A DNA stretch of 49,956 nt from Chitinophagales bacterium (GCA_013298665.1 JAAFIK010000034.1:1-49956), one strand, 5' to 3'. Numbered from the stretch's first letter, positions 8,789 to 18,506 are shown. The notes: generated by a model from the sequence alone, not told the origin. Numbers and translations are program-made.

Positions 8789-9658
8789 TTGAATGAAACA
8801 AAAGAAATTGCCGCATTATTTCACCTGATTGATGATCCGGATGCGGAAGTGTACGATACGGTCAGCAACAGGATTATCTCCATGGGTAAGGCCATCATCC
8901 CGAATTTAGAACACCTGTGGGAACATACCACCAATATTGACGTACAGGAACGGATTGAAAACCTCATCCACAGTCTGCATTTTAAAGACCTCTCCGCCGA
9001 TTTCTCAACCTGGAAAAGCAATACCAGCAATCTGCTGGAGGGTGCCTTACTGGCGGCCCGTTACCATTACCCGGATGTACAGGCATCCCTTGTTATGCAG
9101 GACATCGAAAAAATCCGCCGCAACATCTGGCTGGAGCTGAGCAATTACCTTACCCCGCTGGAACAGGCCAATGTGATTACCGGTATTGTTTATAATTATT
9201 TCAAGCTGAAAGGTATCCCATTGGTGTACGACCACCCCGAGGATTTCCTCATCAATAAAACGGTAGAATCCAAAAAGGGTAATGCCCTGAGTAATGGTGT
9301 TCTGTATCTGGTTTTATGTGCCCAGTTGGATATCCCCATACGTGCGGTCAATATACCCAGACAGTTTATCCTTGGCTATTTCGATCCGCAGCACGACGCG
9401 CTCAATCCCCGGGGACAGGCCGCAGACAAGATCAGTTTCTTTATCGATCCGCTGAACGGACAGGTCTATACCCACAAAGAGATCGATAATTATTTCCGGA
9501 AAGTCGCTGTACCGCCTGTTCCCTCCTATTACAAACCACTCAGTAATGCAAAAGTCATCCAGCAGTTGCTGGAGGAACTGGGCAAATGTTTTGACAACGA
9601 AAGCAACCGTTATAAGATGGAGGAACTGTTTTATCTTGCCGGTTTACTCGAATCATGA
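8789..9658 (+). CDS. SirB1-like transglutaminase-fold protein
   Basis: About 289 aa. The N-terminal third is helical and HEAT-like (ALFHLIDDPDAEVYDTVSNR). The rest matches the SirB1 / transglutaminase-like family (NVITGIVYNYFKLKGIPLVY, then SNGVLYLVLCAQLDIPIRAV). The cysteine in VLCAQL is not in the typical catalytic context, so enzyme activity is doubtful. No ATG exists before the conserved region. TTG 8789 after an AGAGAG stretch is my choice; a TTG at 8723 is also in frame. It begins a tight co-directional run (ATGA overlap with the next gene) reaching to 11.8 kb. Confidence 0.7.
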   Translation: MNETKEIAALFHLIDDPDAEVYDTVSNRIISMGKAIIPNLEHLWEHTTNIDVQERIENLIHSLHFKDLSADFSTWKSNTSNLLEGALLAARYHYPDVQASLVMQDIEKIRRNIWLELSNYLTPLEQANVITGIVYNYFKLKGIPLVYDHPEDFLINKTVESKKGNALSNGVLYLVLCAQLDIPIRAVNIPRQFILGYFDPQHDALNPRGQAADKISFFIDPLNGQVYTHKEIDNYFRKVAVPPVPSYYKPLSNAKVIQQLLEELGKCFDNESNRYKMEELFYLAGLLES

Positions 9659-9951
9659 TTTACCACGTTACAACACAAATGGCCTGGCAACAGGCACAGG
9701 CAGACGGTCATTATACCGCACCTTCTTTAGCATTGGAAGGATTTATTCACCTGAGTACAGCAGAACAGGTTGCGGGTGTACTGGAGCGCTACTATGCCGG
9801 TCAAACCCATCTGCTGCTGCTGCATGTGGATGAAACACGCCTCAGCGCAACACTGAAATATGAACCGGCGCCATCCGTCAATGAATTATTTCCACACCTG
9901 TTCGGTCCGCTCAACCTCGACGCAATAGTACTGGCGGCACCCATTGGATGA
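9655..9951 (+). CDS. DUF952 family protein
   Basis: 98 aa, close to the full length of the family. The pattern MIYHVTTQMAWQQAQ, then GFIHLSTAEQVAGVLERYY and LLLLHVDE is characteristic of DUF952, small cytosolic proteins of unknown function. It starts in an ATGA overlap with the SirB1-like gene, implying translational coupling. No signal peptide or catalytic motif is evident. Confidence 0.8.
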   Translation: MIYHVTTQMAWQQAQADGHYTAPSLALEGFIHLSTAEQVAGVLERYYAGQTHLLLLHVDETRLSATLKYEPAPSVNELFPHLFGPLNLDAIVLAAPIG

Positions 9952-10033
9952 TACCGGTAATACAGCTCAGGATATATGCGGGATCACTCCAACAGGCGAT
10001 AATTATACCATTCAAAAACTGAATAACCATACG

Positions 10034-10363
10034 ATGATCAGTTGGGAAGATTTTGAAAAGATAGACATCCGGCTCGGTACGATCCTGTCGGCGGCTCCAT
10101 TTCCGGAAGCGCGCAAACCTGCCTATCAGTTGACGATTGATTTCGGTGCACTTGGTATCAAAAAATCATCTGCACAGATAACGGCACTGTATGTTCCTGC
10201 CGAACTGGAAGGTAAACAGGTGATTGCTGTGGTGAATTTTCCCCCCAAACAGATCGCTGATTTTTTCAGCGAATGCCTGGTACTGGGTGTATATAACGAA
10301 AACCATGATGTGGTACTCCTTCACCCGTCGCTGCCGGCAGACAATGGCGCAAAAATAGGTTAA
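10034..10363 (+). CDS. csaA: CsaA-like tRNA-binding (EMAPII/OB-fold) protein
   Basis: 109 aa from ATG 10034; the longer frame from 9944 adds 30 residues without family character. The N-terminus MISWEDFEKIDIRLGTILSA and the motif SSAQITALY lead into VVNFPPKQIADFFSECLVLG, the classic CsaA order. The protein is a single OB-fold dimer known from other bacteria to bind tRNA and proposed to act as an export-related chaperone. It lies 2 nt before the alkyltransferase gene, so the two are probably co-transcribed. Confidence 0.85.
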   Translation: MISWEDFEKIDIRLGTILSAAPFPEARKPAYQLTIDFGALGIKKSSAQITALYVPAELEGKQVIAVVNFPPKQIADFFSECLVLGVYNENHDVVLLHPSLPADNGAKIG

Positions 10364-10364
10364 T

Positions 10365-10886
10365 ATGTTCACCACTACCACATACTATCAATCGCCCGTG
10401 GGCATACTGTCCATCGGCGCCACAGAAGACCTGCTCTGCTCCCTCCTTTTCGTAAACTCCTGGAAAGGACCAAAGCTGGCCGAGAACGACATACATACCG
10501 ATGCGCCGTATATACCGCCGGTGGCCGTGCAATGTATGCAGCAGTTGCAGACATATTTTGCCGGTACGCGTAAAACATTCGACCTTGCCTTTTCGCAACC
10601 CGGTACAGATTTTCAGCAAAAGGTATGGAAAGCACTGCTGGATATTCCCTATGGCCGTACCATCAGCTATCTGGAATTGTCCAAACGTACGGGCGATGCC
10701 AAAGCCATTCGGGCTGTAGGTACCACCAATGGTAAGAATGCCATATCCATCATTGTGCCCTGCCATCGCGTAATTGGCAGCAATGGCGACCTGGTGGGGT
10801 ATGGTGGTGATCTCTGGCGCAAGCGCTGGCTGCTGGAGCATGAAAACAAATGGGGCAATGGTGTGCAGGAACTTTTTGGCGGCTGA
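10365..10886 (+). CDS. ogt: Methylated-DNA--protein-cysteine S-methyltransferase
   Basis: 173 aa. The active-site motif IIVPCHRVIG contains the acceptor Cys133. The upstream helix-turn-helix DNA-contact region is RTISYLELSKRTGDAKAIRA, and GTTNGKN precedes the catalytic motif as in Ogt/MGMT proteins. It directly repairs O6-alkylguanine by transferring the alkyl group to itself in a suicide reaction. The N-terminal domain (about 1-80) is of the small Ogt type without the Ada regulatory domain. Confidence 0.93.
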   Translation: MFTTTTYYQSPVGILSIGATEDLLCSLLFVNSWKGPKLAENDIHTDAPYIPPVAVQCMQQLQTYFAGTRKTFDLAFSQPGTDFQQKVWKALLDIPYGRTISYLELSKRTGDAKAIRAVGTTNGKNAISIIVPCHRVIGSNGDLVGYGGDLWRKRWLLEHENKWGNGVQELFGG

Positions 10887-10920
10887 TAATATTCAGTTAT
10901 ACCCGACGTTTAAACAAATA

Positions 10921-11769
10921 ATGCCGAACTTTGTAATACCACAAACGATTTTAAAACCCGGCATGACATTTCCCAAAGCATATAATTTTCTTTACTCCTG
11001 GCAACTGATCCCGGAGAAATGCGATTACCAGCAAGGCGTACCCCCCAGGAGCAGCATCTACAAGATGGAAAAAACGGCAGATGAACTGGCCATCATGATC
11101 AGCCTCACCTGGCTTACGCACGACAATCAATCTTACAAAACGGCTTACCAGTTTGTACCCGACGGCCAGGAACACCCTTTTGAACATGCAGAAGTAGCCG
11201 ACACGATCAGGGGCGATTTTTCCGGTAGTCATAGCTTTGAAGTGGTGGCGATGAAAGCGGGTAAACTGGTTTGGGACATCCTGAAGGAAATACAACCCAA
11301 TGGGTATATGAAGCTGACCCAGCAGGGACTCAACGAGGCGGGTGAGCCGTATACGAATATCCAGTATTACCACAAACAGTTGAGTGTGCTGCCCTATGCC
11401 TCTTCTGTGAGTGGCGCTGTGATCAAGCCTACAGAGGAAGGCATGATTAAACACAAGGCACTGCTGGCGATGGAAGAACAGACGAATATGCAGCTTGACC
11501 AGATCCGCAAACAAATTGAATTACTGGCCATACAGGCGCATGCGATACAAAAACGCAAAGAACTGAGCCTGATGATTTATGAGGCTGCACTGCGCTTCAA
11601 ACCCAATATCGGTCAGGTTTATCATCTCTACGAAAAACACGATGATACATATATGCTGTCGCTGGTGAGTCCGGATGAATGGGGTGGCGCCGGTCCGTTT
11701 AAACAATATGTATCTTCCGTAAAACTATTGGCCGACCATACCTGGGTGGAGATCAGCAAAGATCAGTAA
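10921..11769 (+). CDS. DUF2452 family protein
   Basis: 282 aa from ATG 10921; an upstream in-frame ATG at 10774 would overlap the ogt gene by over 110 nt and adds no family sequence. The centre and C-terminus (LPYASSVSGAVIKPT, a Q/L-rich helix near 195-225, then IYEAALRFKPNIGQVYHLYE and LSLVSPDEWG) match DUF2452, a cytosolic family of unknown function in Bacteroidota and Proteobacteria. The helix could form a coiled coil. It ends the co-directional run that began at 8.8 kb. Confidence 0.75.
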   Translation: MPNFVIPQTILKPGMTFPKAYNFLYSWQLIPEKCDYQQGVPPRSSIYKMEKTADELAIMISLTWLTHDNQSYKTAYQFVPDGQEHPFEHAEVADTIRGDFSGSHSFEVVAMKAGKLVWDILKEIQPNGYMKLTQQGLNEAGEPYTNIQYYHKQLSVLPYASSVSGAVIKPTEEGMIKHKALLAMEEQTNMQLDQIRKQIELLAIQAHAIQKRKELSLMIYEAALRFKPNIGQVYHLYEKHDDTYMLSLVSPDEWGGAGPFKQYVSSVKLLADHTWVEISKDQ

Positions 11770-11823
11770 TATATCAGATTATCCGATAGTGACGATGATG
11801 GCAGAATCCTGAAATACCTGTGG

Positions 11824-12453
11824 TTACATGATGACCCGCAACATCAGGGCAAAACCATTGTCCTGTTTAGGGTTATCGGTTATTTTCACAATGTGTAAGC
11901 CTGCTGCGCTCCACACCTTAAAAACTTCTCCCTTCTTTCTTTTGGCAATCTGTTTGTCCATTTCCGGGAGCATGATGCCGCGTACAAACCAGCCCAGGTC
12001 GCCCCCCTGTGTGGCAGATGCATGATCGGAACTATAGCTTGATGCAAGCGACCGGAAGTCCTCCCCCCTTTTAAGTTTGTCTGCAATTGCAGTAGCAAGA
12101 GAATCTGCAAAACGTGGCCTGAACAGGGAGGTATCCAATAAAATATGGCTGACATGATAGAAAGTATTCGGGGCTTTCATGAGTATTTTTACCAGTATGT
12201 TGTTACCCTTGAAAGGGCCATACACTTTACCCACTTTCCCTTTATAGGCTAAGCTATCCGCAATACCCATAAAGGAAGCCGTACTCACAACGGTTATCGT
12301 GTCAATATGGAATTTCTTTTTCAGTTTGAATTTGACATAACCAATGGGATCGGGTGTGGTTTCCAGTTCTTTTTTGATTTGTGCAAGGGACTGTGCCTGT
12401 GCCGGAACGGACAATACTGCGATGATGATACACGCGGCTAGAAATCTCAACAT
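11824..12453 (-). CDS. Parvulin-type peptidyl-prolyl cis-trans isomerase, exported
   Basis: 209 aa. A signal peptide is visible (MLRFLAACIIIAVLSVPAQA, cleavage after AQA). The PPIC/rotamase signature near the C-terminus includes ADSLATAIADKLKRGEDF, then GGDLGWFVRGIMLPEM and AGLHIVKI. Its role is probably folding of periplasmic or outer-membrane proteins, as in the SurA/PrsA class. It is monocistronic and convergent with the DUF2452 gene, with a TACCTTTG promoter box upstream (12467-12474). Confidence 0.88.
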   Translation of the reverse strand: MLRFLAACIIIAVLSVPAQAQSLAQIKKELETTPDPIGYVKFKLKKKFHIDTITVVSTASFMGIADSLAYKGKVGKVYGPFKGNNILVKILMKAPNTFYHVSHILLDTSLFRPRFADSLATAIADKLKRGEDFRSLASSYSSDHASATQGGDLGWFVRGIMLPEMDKQIAKRKKGEVFKVWSAAGLHIVKITDNPKQDNGFALMLRVIM

Positions 12454-12854
12454 GCTTTTTTTGGGGCAAAGGTAATGGTATTGGACTTTGCATCACCCAT
12501 GAGTGGAAGAAGGCGCATGATCATTGTGTCATCCCGTCCGGGTTGGGTGTACGTATGGACAACGCCAATGGGGTTGCCGTATCATGGCAGGGATTGCAAA
12601 GGCGGGCAGGAAGCCTTAAGGGGGTGATATTGTTATAGAAACAGGCGATAATGTGGACATCAATCCTGCCCGCCATCCGCCGGTCATAATTTTTTTTTGT
12701 ATTTGTACGGAAAACAGCATCTTTGTTGTCTGCAAAGTATACGAATATGAAGTTTTAATCATCGCCCCATTGCGATGGGGTGAGACCAACAACAACTGAT
12801 TAATGTGCCGCCCTCCTGGCCGCACCATTTTTTTTATGTACAAAATCGGGTAGT
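12454..12854. other. Divergent intergenic region (about 400 bp)
   Basis: It lies between the parvulin gene (minus) and the MATE gene (plus). It contains a small hairpin CCCCAT-TGCG-ATGGGG at about 12765-12780 and a CATCTTTG string near 12717 that could be the MATE promoter. No gene recognised. Confidence 0.45.
12467..12474 (-). promoter_or_regulatory. Bacteroidota -7 box (TACCTTTG) of the parvulin gene
   Basis: On the minus strand TACCTTTGC lies about 14 nt upstream of the ATG, matching the established Bacteroidota consensus TAnnTTTG. No clear -33 TTG is seen at the usual distance. Confidence 0.5.
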
Positions 12855-14261
12855 ATGACAACACAACACAATACCGGTACGGGTATTACCGTACGGTCTT
12901 TTTTTACTTTATTCCGGCAGGCGCTCAAAGGTGGTGAGCAGGATTATACACAGGGCAGTATCCGCAAAGCGGTTTTCTTACTCGCCATTCCCATGATCCT
13001 GGAGCTCAGCTTAGAGAGTGTTTTTGCCGTGGTGGATATGTTTTTTGTAGGTAAGCTGGGGCAGTCGGCCATTGCTACAGTGGGGCTTACCGAATCGATG
13101 ATTACCATTGTATATTCGGTAGCCATCGGGCTCAGCACAGCGGCTACCGCTACTGTAGCAAGGCGTGTGGGCGAAAAGAACTATGAGGCGGCTACCAAAG
13201 CAGGTATGCAATCCTTGCTTGTATCGCTGGTGATAACCGTGCTACTGAGTGCTGCCGGGATTGTCTTTGCCGGCGATCTGTTGCGGCTCATGGGGGCGGG
13301 TGAAGATGTAATCCGCGATGGCACCGTGTTTGCCCGTATTATGCTTGGCGGCAGCGTTGTCATCATCCTGCTCTTCCTGCTCAATGGCATTTTCAGGGGC
13401 GCGGGAGATGCGGCTATGGCCATGCGTAGTCTCTGGATAGCCAGTATCATCAATATCATCCTCTGTCCCATCTTTATCCATTTCTTTGGCCTCAAAGGAG
13501 CAGCTATTGCAACGGTTATCGGCCGGGGTACGGGGGTACTGTACCAATGCTACTACCTGTTTCGTGGTAAGGGGTTGCTGCACATCAAAGCGGTACACTT
13601 CAAAACCGACTGGCCTATCATTAAATCACTGATCAATATCGCCTGGCCTGCCACGCTGCAGTTCATCATCGCTTCCGCAAGCTGGATTGTACTGGCCAGA
13701 CTGGTGGCACAAACCGGTGGCACCACTTCTTCTGCGGGCTACCAGGTGGCGATACGCAATGTGGTATTCTTTATACTACCGGCCTGGGGACTGAGTAATG
13801 CGGCGGCCACCCTGGTGGGACAAAATCTTGGCGCCAACCAGGTAGAACGCGCAGAGAAAAGCGTGATGCTGACGGCCAAATACAATGCGATCTTTATGGC
13901 GATGGTGACCGTGCTCTTTGTATTTTTCAGTACACCGATCATTGGCATTTTTACCCCCGATCCTGCCGTTATAGCGGTGGGGGCAAAAGCACTGCAGATC
14001 ATCGGCTTTGGCTATATCTTCTATGGCATTGGTATGGTGATGATGCAGGCGCTGAATGGTGCAGGTGATACCCGGAGTCCAACATGGGTAAACTTCATTG
14101 GCTTCTGGTTGTTCCAGATACCGTTGGCCTATCTGTTGTCGAAGAATCCCGATTGGGGGACAACAGGTATTTTTATCGCTATTCCGGCGGCTGAAACCTT
14201 TATTGCTTTAGCTACCTGGTACCTGTTTAAAAAAGGGAGGTGGAAGAAGATAAAAGTTTGA
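12855..14261 (+). CDS. MATE-family multidrug/cation antiporter
   Basis: 468 aa with about 12 hydrophobic segments arranged as two homologous halves. Repeat 1 begins near residue 35 (KAVFLLAIPMILELSLESVF, AVVDMFFVGKLG) and repeat 2 near 255 (INIAWPATLQFIIASASWIV). GLSNAAATLVGQNLGA in the second half is typical of the family. Inner-membrane exporters of this kind expel drugs or metabolites in exchange for Na+ or H+. The substrate is not predictable. It is monocistronic, followed by a strong hairpin shared with the convergent PAP2 gene. Confidence 0.9.
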   Translation: MTTQHNTGTGITVRSFFTLFRQALKGGEQDYTQGSIRKAVFLLAIPMILELSLESVFAVVDMFFVGKLGQSAIATVGLTESMITIVYSVAIGLSTAATATVARRVGEKNYEAATKAGMQSLLVSLVITVLLSAAGIVFAGDLLRLMGAGEDVIRDGTVFARIMLGGSVVIILLFLLNGIFRGAGDAAMAMRSLWIASIINIILCPIFIHFFGLKGAAIATVIGRGTGVLYQCYYLFRGKGLLHIKAVHFKTDWPIIKSLINIAWPATLQFIIASASWIVLARLVAQTGGTTSSAGYQVAIRNVVFFILPAWGLSNAAATLVGQNLGANQVERAEKSVMLTAKYNAIFMAMVTVLFVFFSTPIIGIFTPDPAVIAVGAKALQIIGFGYIFYGIGMVMMQALNGAGDTRSPTWVNFIGFWLFQIPLAYLLSKNPDWGTTGIFIAIPAAETFIALATWYLFKKGRWKKIKV

Positions 14262-14343
14262 TTATATGGCTATCTTTTCAAGGCTATAAAAGTTTGCAGA
14301 CTACATCTTCTCAATTCATATCTCCGCACAAATACTATTTTAT

Positions 14344-14388
14344 GTAGTACATATATCAGGATATCTTTAATACTGATATATGTACTAC
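14344..14388. terminator. Perfect 16-bp inverted repeat between convergent MATE and PAP2 genes
   Basis: GTAGTACATATATCAG (14344-14359) pairs perfectly with 14373-14388 across a 13-nt loop and extends into the PAP2 stop codon. Its place between convergent genes suggests a bidirectional terminator. The stem is AT-rich and lacks a T-run. Confidence 0.6.
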
Positions 14389-14954
14389 GTAAATATTTTG
14401 TGGCCGTACTTATTGAAAATATACCCGAAAGAATATCCTAAAGCACATCCAACAAAAGCTCCGCACAACACATCAATGGGGTAATGCACACCAACATATA
14501 CCTGGGCATAGCCAATAATCCCTGCCCAAAGGATGAATAGCCATGAAAACAAACGTCTGCGGAACGGGAGCGTAAGTACTATAAATATGGCAAATGTAAA
14601 GTGGTTTACGGCATGGTTAGAAATAAAGCTATAGCTGCTGGGACACCTTTCGAGCAATAACCTTACGGTAGCTGCCTGTTGCGCAACCTGGCAGGGTCGC
14701 AAACGCTGGACACTGTTTTTTATCAGCATACCTAACTGATCGGAGGTACCAATAGCAGTTGCAACCAGAAGCACCCAAAAAATAACTTTCTTTTTCAAAG
14801 AATGGATGCCATAAATGAGTAGGATAATGTAGAGTGGTATCCAGAATTTTGCATCCCTGAGTGGTGGAAGAACAAAATCAAAAACAGCATTGCTCCATAC
14901 CTGATTAATTTTATTGAAAAGGAAATGATCAAAAACTTTGATGTGACTTAGCAT
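14385..14954 (-). CDS. PAP2-family membrane phosphatase
   Basis: 189 aa with several hydrophobic helices. The three phosphatase motifs are present: KNSVQRLRP, then SYSFISNHAVNHF, then YAQVYVGVHYPIDV with the catalytic His. This class removes phosphate from lipid phosphates such as phosphatidate or undecaprenyl-PP at the inner membrane. The spacing of the second motif (FISNHA rather than PSGH) is slightly unusual. It shares strand and AT-rich composition with the two upstream genes, the DUF1573 and fulvocin-like lipoproteins. Confidence 0.85.
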   Translation of the reverse strand: MLSHIKVFDHFLFNKINQVWSNAVFDFVLPPLRDAKFWIPLYIILLIYGIHSLKKKVIFWVLLVATAIGTSDQLGMLIKNSVQRLRPCQVAQQAATVRLLLERCPSSYSFISNHAVNHFTFAIFIVLTLPFRRRLFSWLFILWAGIIGYAQVYVGVHYPIDVLCGAFVGCALGYSFGYIFNKYGHKIFT

Positions 14955-14980
14955 AAACGATAAGGGCTTTAAAGCTAAAG

Positions 14981-15382
14981 TTAATGAACGATTCCTTTAA
15001 AAACCAATATATGCAGGGATGGATATGAATTAGTCTGTACCAAAATTGTTTTTTGGATTAACCCGGAATCAGAAGTACTTTTATTATCGTAAACAATCTT
15101 GATAATCTTACTATCGTTAGCATATAGCGTGTCTTTCGGGTAATATATTTTAGTACACCCGCAATCAGCTTTTACATTTTTTACGATTAATGGGTCATGA
15201 TTTATATTCGTTAGCTCAAAAACAGCAAAAGCAGTATCATTACGGCGTATTATTCCAAAATCAATTGTGTCATTTTTGAATTTAACCTTAGCTGAGCCAT
15301 TTCGCTTACCATTCTCATTAAATATGCATCCCGAAATAACAATGAATAATATTATCGGAAAATGATAAACTTTTTTTAACAT
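14981..15382 (-). CDS. DUF1573 lipoprotein
   Basis: 133 aa from ATG 15382; an in-frame ATG at 15418 would add 12 residues in front of the signal peptide. The N-terminus MLKKVYHFPIILFIVISGC ends in a lipobox. The mature part has the DUF1573 pattern: FGIIRRNDTAFAVFELTN, then VKADCGCTKIYYPKD, an Ig-like beta-sandwich with the conserved CGC. It is probably anchored in the outer or inner membrane facing the periplasm. Function unknown. It lies between the PAP2 and fulvocin-like genes and is AT-rich like both. Confidence 0.8.
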   Translation of the reverse strand: MLKKVYHFPIILFIVISGCIFNENGKRNGSAKVKFKNDTIDFGIIRRNDTAFAVFELTNINHDPLIVKNVKADCGCTKIYYPKDTLYANDSKIIKIVYDNKSTSDSGLIQKTILVQTNSYPSLHILVFKGIVH

Positions 15383-15471
15383 TTTAAAATTGTTATTAGC
15401 AGGTATTAATCCACACACCTCTACACTTAAGAATCATTCCTAATCTTCTCAATAGCACTATACTCCCAATA

Positions 15472-16125
15472 TTATTGCCCGACTTCCATTGTTTTACTAA
15501 TAATGATTGGGACAGGGGCGCATTTCCCATCGCAACTACTCAGCCAGAATGTACCACAGCCACGATTGGATTTATCACAGCTTGTTGTTTGGCAAGCTGT
15601 AGAACACCAATCATCATTTATATGGCATGAACATCCATTTGCTGCTACCACATTTTTAGACTGAATTACGGAAGGGTTTATTATCGGAGTTGCAAGTAGA
15701 TCATAAATATACTGGTGCGTATGTATTTCAGTAACAATGCACCTTAAGAAAGCTATATTAAATAACTCACTTGCTTTCGTTTTCCACTCCCCAAGTTTTA
15801 CTTTGATTCTTGCTGTAACAGCATCGTCAGGTGATTGGAATATAGCAGGCGATATAAATTGTTTCAACTCTGAAAGGATATTTTTCTGTGCATCAGATAA
15901 GTTATCGCTTTGTATTACCCAATCTATTTGTTTAATCCATAAAGTATATTTAGCTTCATCTGAAAGTAATCTGAATGCTAATCTTTGCGCATCTGGAGAA
16001 GTTTCAAGTGATTTTACCTCCTCAGATAATGAGTCACCCTCTGCCAAAGCGTTTGAATTTTGTTTAGTACATCCTGTTACTAATATTGTTGCAATTAGTA
16101 TTGTCAGCAATTTGTTGTTATTCAT
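15472..16125 (-). CDS. Fulvocin C-related bacteriocin-like lipoprotein
   Basis: 217 aa. A lipoprotein signal peptide (MNNNKLLTILIATILVTGC, Cys19) is followed by a helical region of about 140 residues. The tail at 165-202 holds eight cysteines spaced C-x-C-x6-C-x3-C-x4-C-x6-C-x7-C-x3-C with GCGTFW in the middle. This order resembles Myxococcus fulvus fulvocin C, a 45-residue bacteriocin with four disulfides. The family is annotated as fulvocin C-related, but an antibacterial role of these larger lipoproteins is unproven. The gene is AT-rich against its surroundings, which suggests transfer. It may be co-transcribed with the DUF1573 gene 90 nt downstream. Confidence 0.7.
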   Translation of the reverse strand: MNNNKLLTILIATILVTGCTKQNSNALAEGDSLSEEVKSLETSPDAQRLAFRLLSDEAKYTLWIKQIDWVIQSDNLSDAQKNILSELKQFISPAIFQSPDDAVTARIKVKLGEWKTKASELFNIAFLRCIVTEIHTHQYIYDLLATPIINPSVIQSKNVVAANGCSCHINDDWCSTACQTTSCDKSNRGCGTFWLSSCDGKCAPVPIIISKTMEVGQ

Positions 16126-16306
16126 ATAATTAAGTGTTTATGCAAAGTACAAAATAACCGGTAAGAAATAGACGTTTTTTATTATATCAAACCTAAGGAC
16201 TGCATCGAAGAATAATTCCAGCTATTACTCAGTTCTCAGCACAATTATTGGCCTTTTGACCAACCCCCAATACCCTTACATTTTACTGCTGATTCTAAAG
16301 GCAATC

Positions 16307-16684
16307 TCAGGGCAGATCTACTAAGAATGTACCCAGGTCAATCACCTCTCCTTTTCCGGAAATAAATTGCTCAACAGCTTCTAAATCAACATCTTCCATT
16401 ACTTTGCTCTGAAAAAACTGCACGCCGGATCTGAGCAGTACAAAATAAAAATCCGGACGCTCTTCCCAATTACCAGGATCGCTGAAGGCGGAATGGGTAA
16501 ACCGGATATGGGCAACACCCTTGTCGTCAAACCCGCTTTCACCGAGATAGTCGTCGTCAAATATATCCTTGTCAAACAGGCGGAGACTGTAGTCGCTGCC
16601 GGTAAGGGGTTGATCGTTGCCTTTGGTAATGATGCGAACCAGTACCTCAATGGTCATGTCTGGCGTTAATGAAATGTCGGACAT
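16307..16684 (-). CDS. Hypothetical protein with transthyretin/C2-like beta fold
   Basis: 125 aa, no signal peptide. It reads as alternating beta strands (TIEVLVRIITKG, YSLRLFDKDIFDDDYLG, DDKGVAHIRFTHS, DFYFVLLRSG), a pattern seen in transthyretin-like or C2-like domains with an acidic loop that could bind Ca2+. I do not recognise the family firmly. It starts 31 nt after the lepA stop on the same strand, so it is probably read through from lepA. Confidence 0.6.
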   Translation of the reverse strand: MSDISLTPDMTIEVLVRIITKGNDQPLTGSDYSLRLFDKDIFDDDYLGESGFDDKGVAHIRFTHSAFSDPGNWEERPDFYFVLLRSGVQFFQSKVMEDVDLEAVEQFISGKGEVIDLGTFLVDLP

Positions 16685-16715
16685 TGCTGTGCGTTTGGTT
16701 ATGATAATGCGTTTA

Positions 16716-18506
16716 TTAATCGTCTAATTTCAATACGGCCAAAAAGGCTTCCTGTGGTACTTCCACATTACCGATCTGGCGCATGCGTTTCTTACCCTCC
16801 TTCTGCTTTTCGAGCAGTTTACGCTTACGGCTGATGTCGCCACCATAACACTTGGCTGTTACATCCTTGCGCATGGCGCTGATGTTTTCGCGGGCAATGA
16901 CTTTGGCGCCGATAGCGGCCTGTATAGCAATCTGGAATTGCTGGCGGGTAAGTAATTCCTTCAGTTTTTCGCAAAGTTTACGGCCAAACTCCTGCGCTCG
17001 GTTACGATGGATGAGTGCGCTGAGGGCATCCACTTTTTCGCCATTGAGGAGGATGTCCATCCGGACGATATCGCTTTCGCGGTAACCAATGGGGTGATAA
17101 TCGAACGAAGCATACCCCCGTGTCTGGCTTTTGAGCTTATCGTAAAAATCGAATACAATCTCTGTCAGCGGCATTTCAAAATTCAGTTCTACCCGTGTGG
17201 TCGTGAGGTAGCTCTGGCTGATCAGCATACCGCGCTTGCCGATACAGAGCGTCATAATATTACCAATATATTCCGGCTTGGTGATGATCTGCGCTTTGAT
17301 AAAGGGTTCCTCAATGCGGTCGGTGCGGCTGGGATCGGGCAGTTCGGCCGGGTTGTTCACCAGAATCTCCTCCCCTTTGGTGGTAAAAGCATGAAAACTC
17401 ACGTTGGGTACGGTGGTGATCACCGTTTGGTTGTATTCCCTTTCGAGCCGCTCCTGTATAATCTCCATGTGCAGCAGTCCAAGGAACCCGCAACGGAAAC
17501 CAAAGCCCAGGGCCTGTGAGGTTTCCAGTTCAAAAGTCAGGGAGGCATCATTGAGCTGCAGCTTCTCCATACAATCCCGCAGTTCTTCAAACTGGTCGGT
17601 TTCTACGGGGAAGATACCCGCAAACACCATCGGCTTTACTTCTTCAAAACCCTTGATGTATTCCTGTGTAGGGTTCACCACTGTTGTAAGCGTATCCCCC
17701 ACTTTTACTTCCTTTGCATTTTTGATACCGGTGATGATGTAGCCTACATCACCGCATTTTACTTCCTGCTGGGGCGACATTTTCAATTTCAATATACCTA
17801 CCTCATCTGCTTCATATTCCTGGTCGGTACTGTAAAACTTCACCTTTTCTCCCTTTTTAAGACTGCCGTTTTTAATCCGGTAGTACACGATGATACCACG
17901 AAAACTGTTGAATACACTGTCGAAGATGAGTGCCTGGAGGGGTGCATCAGGATCGCCCGTTGGGGGTGGGATGCGGGCCACGATAGCTTCCAGTACTTCT
18001 GCAATACCAATACCGGTTTTACCACTGGCCAGCAGGATATCTTCCTCCTTACAACCAATCAGGTCCACAATCTGGTCTTTTACCTCCGGTATCATGGCGC
18101 CGTCCATATCAATCTTATTGATAACCGGGATGATTTCAAGGTCATTTTCGATGGCGAGGTAGAGGTTGCTGATGGTTTGTGCCTGTATACCCTGTGTGGC
18201 ATCCACCAGCAGTAAAGCTCCTTCACAGGCGGCGAGGGCCCGGCTTACTTCATAGCTGAAGTCAACGTGACCCGGTGTATCGATCAGGTTCAGGATATAT
18301 TCCTGCCCGTTCTGTTTGTAATTGATCTGTATCGCGTGGCTCTTGATCGTAATGCCTTTTTCCCGTTCCAGGTCCATATCATCCAGTACCTGGGCCTGCA
18401 TGTCCCGATCGCTGATGGTACCCGTGCTTTGCAGCAGACGGTCGGCCAATGTGCTTTTCCCGTGGTCAATATGTGCGATAATGCAAAAATTCCTGATATG
18501 CTTCAT
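16716..18506 (-). CDS. lepA: Elongation factor 4 (LepA) GTPase
   Basis: 596 aa, the usual LepA length. GTPase motifs are G1 [15 protein letters not shown] near residues 10-24, G3 [12 protein letters not shown] and G4 NKIDMDG. Beta-barrel and EF-G III/V-like domains follow, with the LepA-specific C-terminal domain ([40 protein letters not shown]). It promotes back-translocation or remodelling of stalled ribosomes. A TAATTTTG box lies upstream. Confidence 0.97.
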   Translation of the reverse strand: MKHIRNFCIIAHIDHGKSTLADRLLQSTGTISDRDMQAQVLDDMDLEREKGITIKSHAIQINYKQNGQEYILNLIDTPGHVDFSYEVSRALAACEGALLLVDATQGIQAQTISNLYLAIENDLEIIPVINKIDMDGAMIPEVKDQIVDLIGCKEEDILLASGKTGIGIAEVLEAIVARIPPPTGDPDAPLQALIFDSVFNSFRGIIVYYRIKNGSLKKGEKVKFYSTDQEYEADEVGILKLKMSPQQEVKCGDVGYIITGIKNAKEVKVGDTLTTVVNPTQEYIKGFEEVKPMVFAGIFPVETDQFEELRDCMEKLQLNDASLTFELETSQALGFGFRCGFLGLLHMEIIQERLEREYNQTVITTVPNVSFHAFTTKGEEILVNNPAELPDPSRTDRIEEPFIKAQIITKPEYIGNIMTLCIGKRGMLISQSYLTTTRVELNFEMPLTEIVFDFYDKLKSQTRGYASFDYHPIGYRESDIVRMDILLNGEKVDALSALIHRNRAQEFGRKLCEKLKELLTRQQFQIAIQAAIGAKVIARENISAMRKDVTAKCYGGDISRKRKLLEKQKEGKKRMRQIGNVEVPQEAFLAVLKLDD

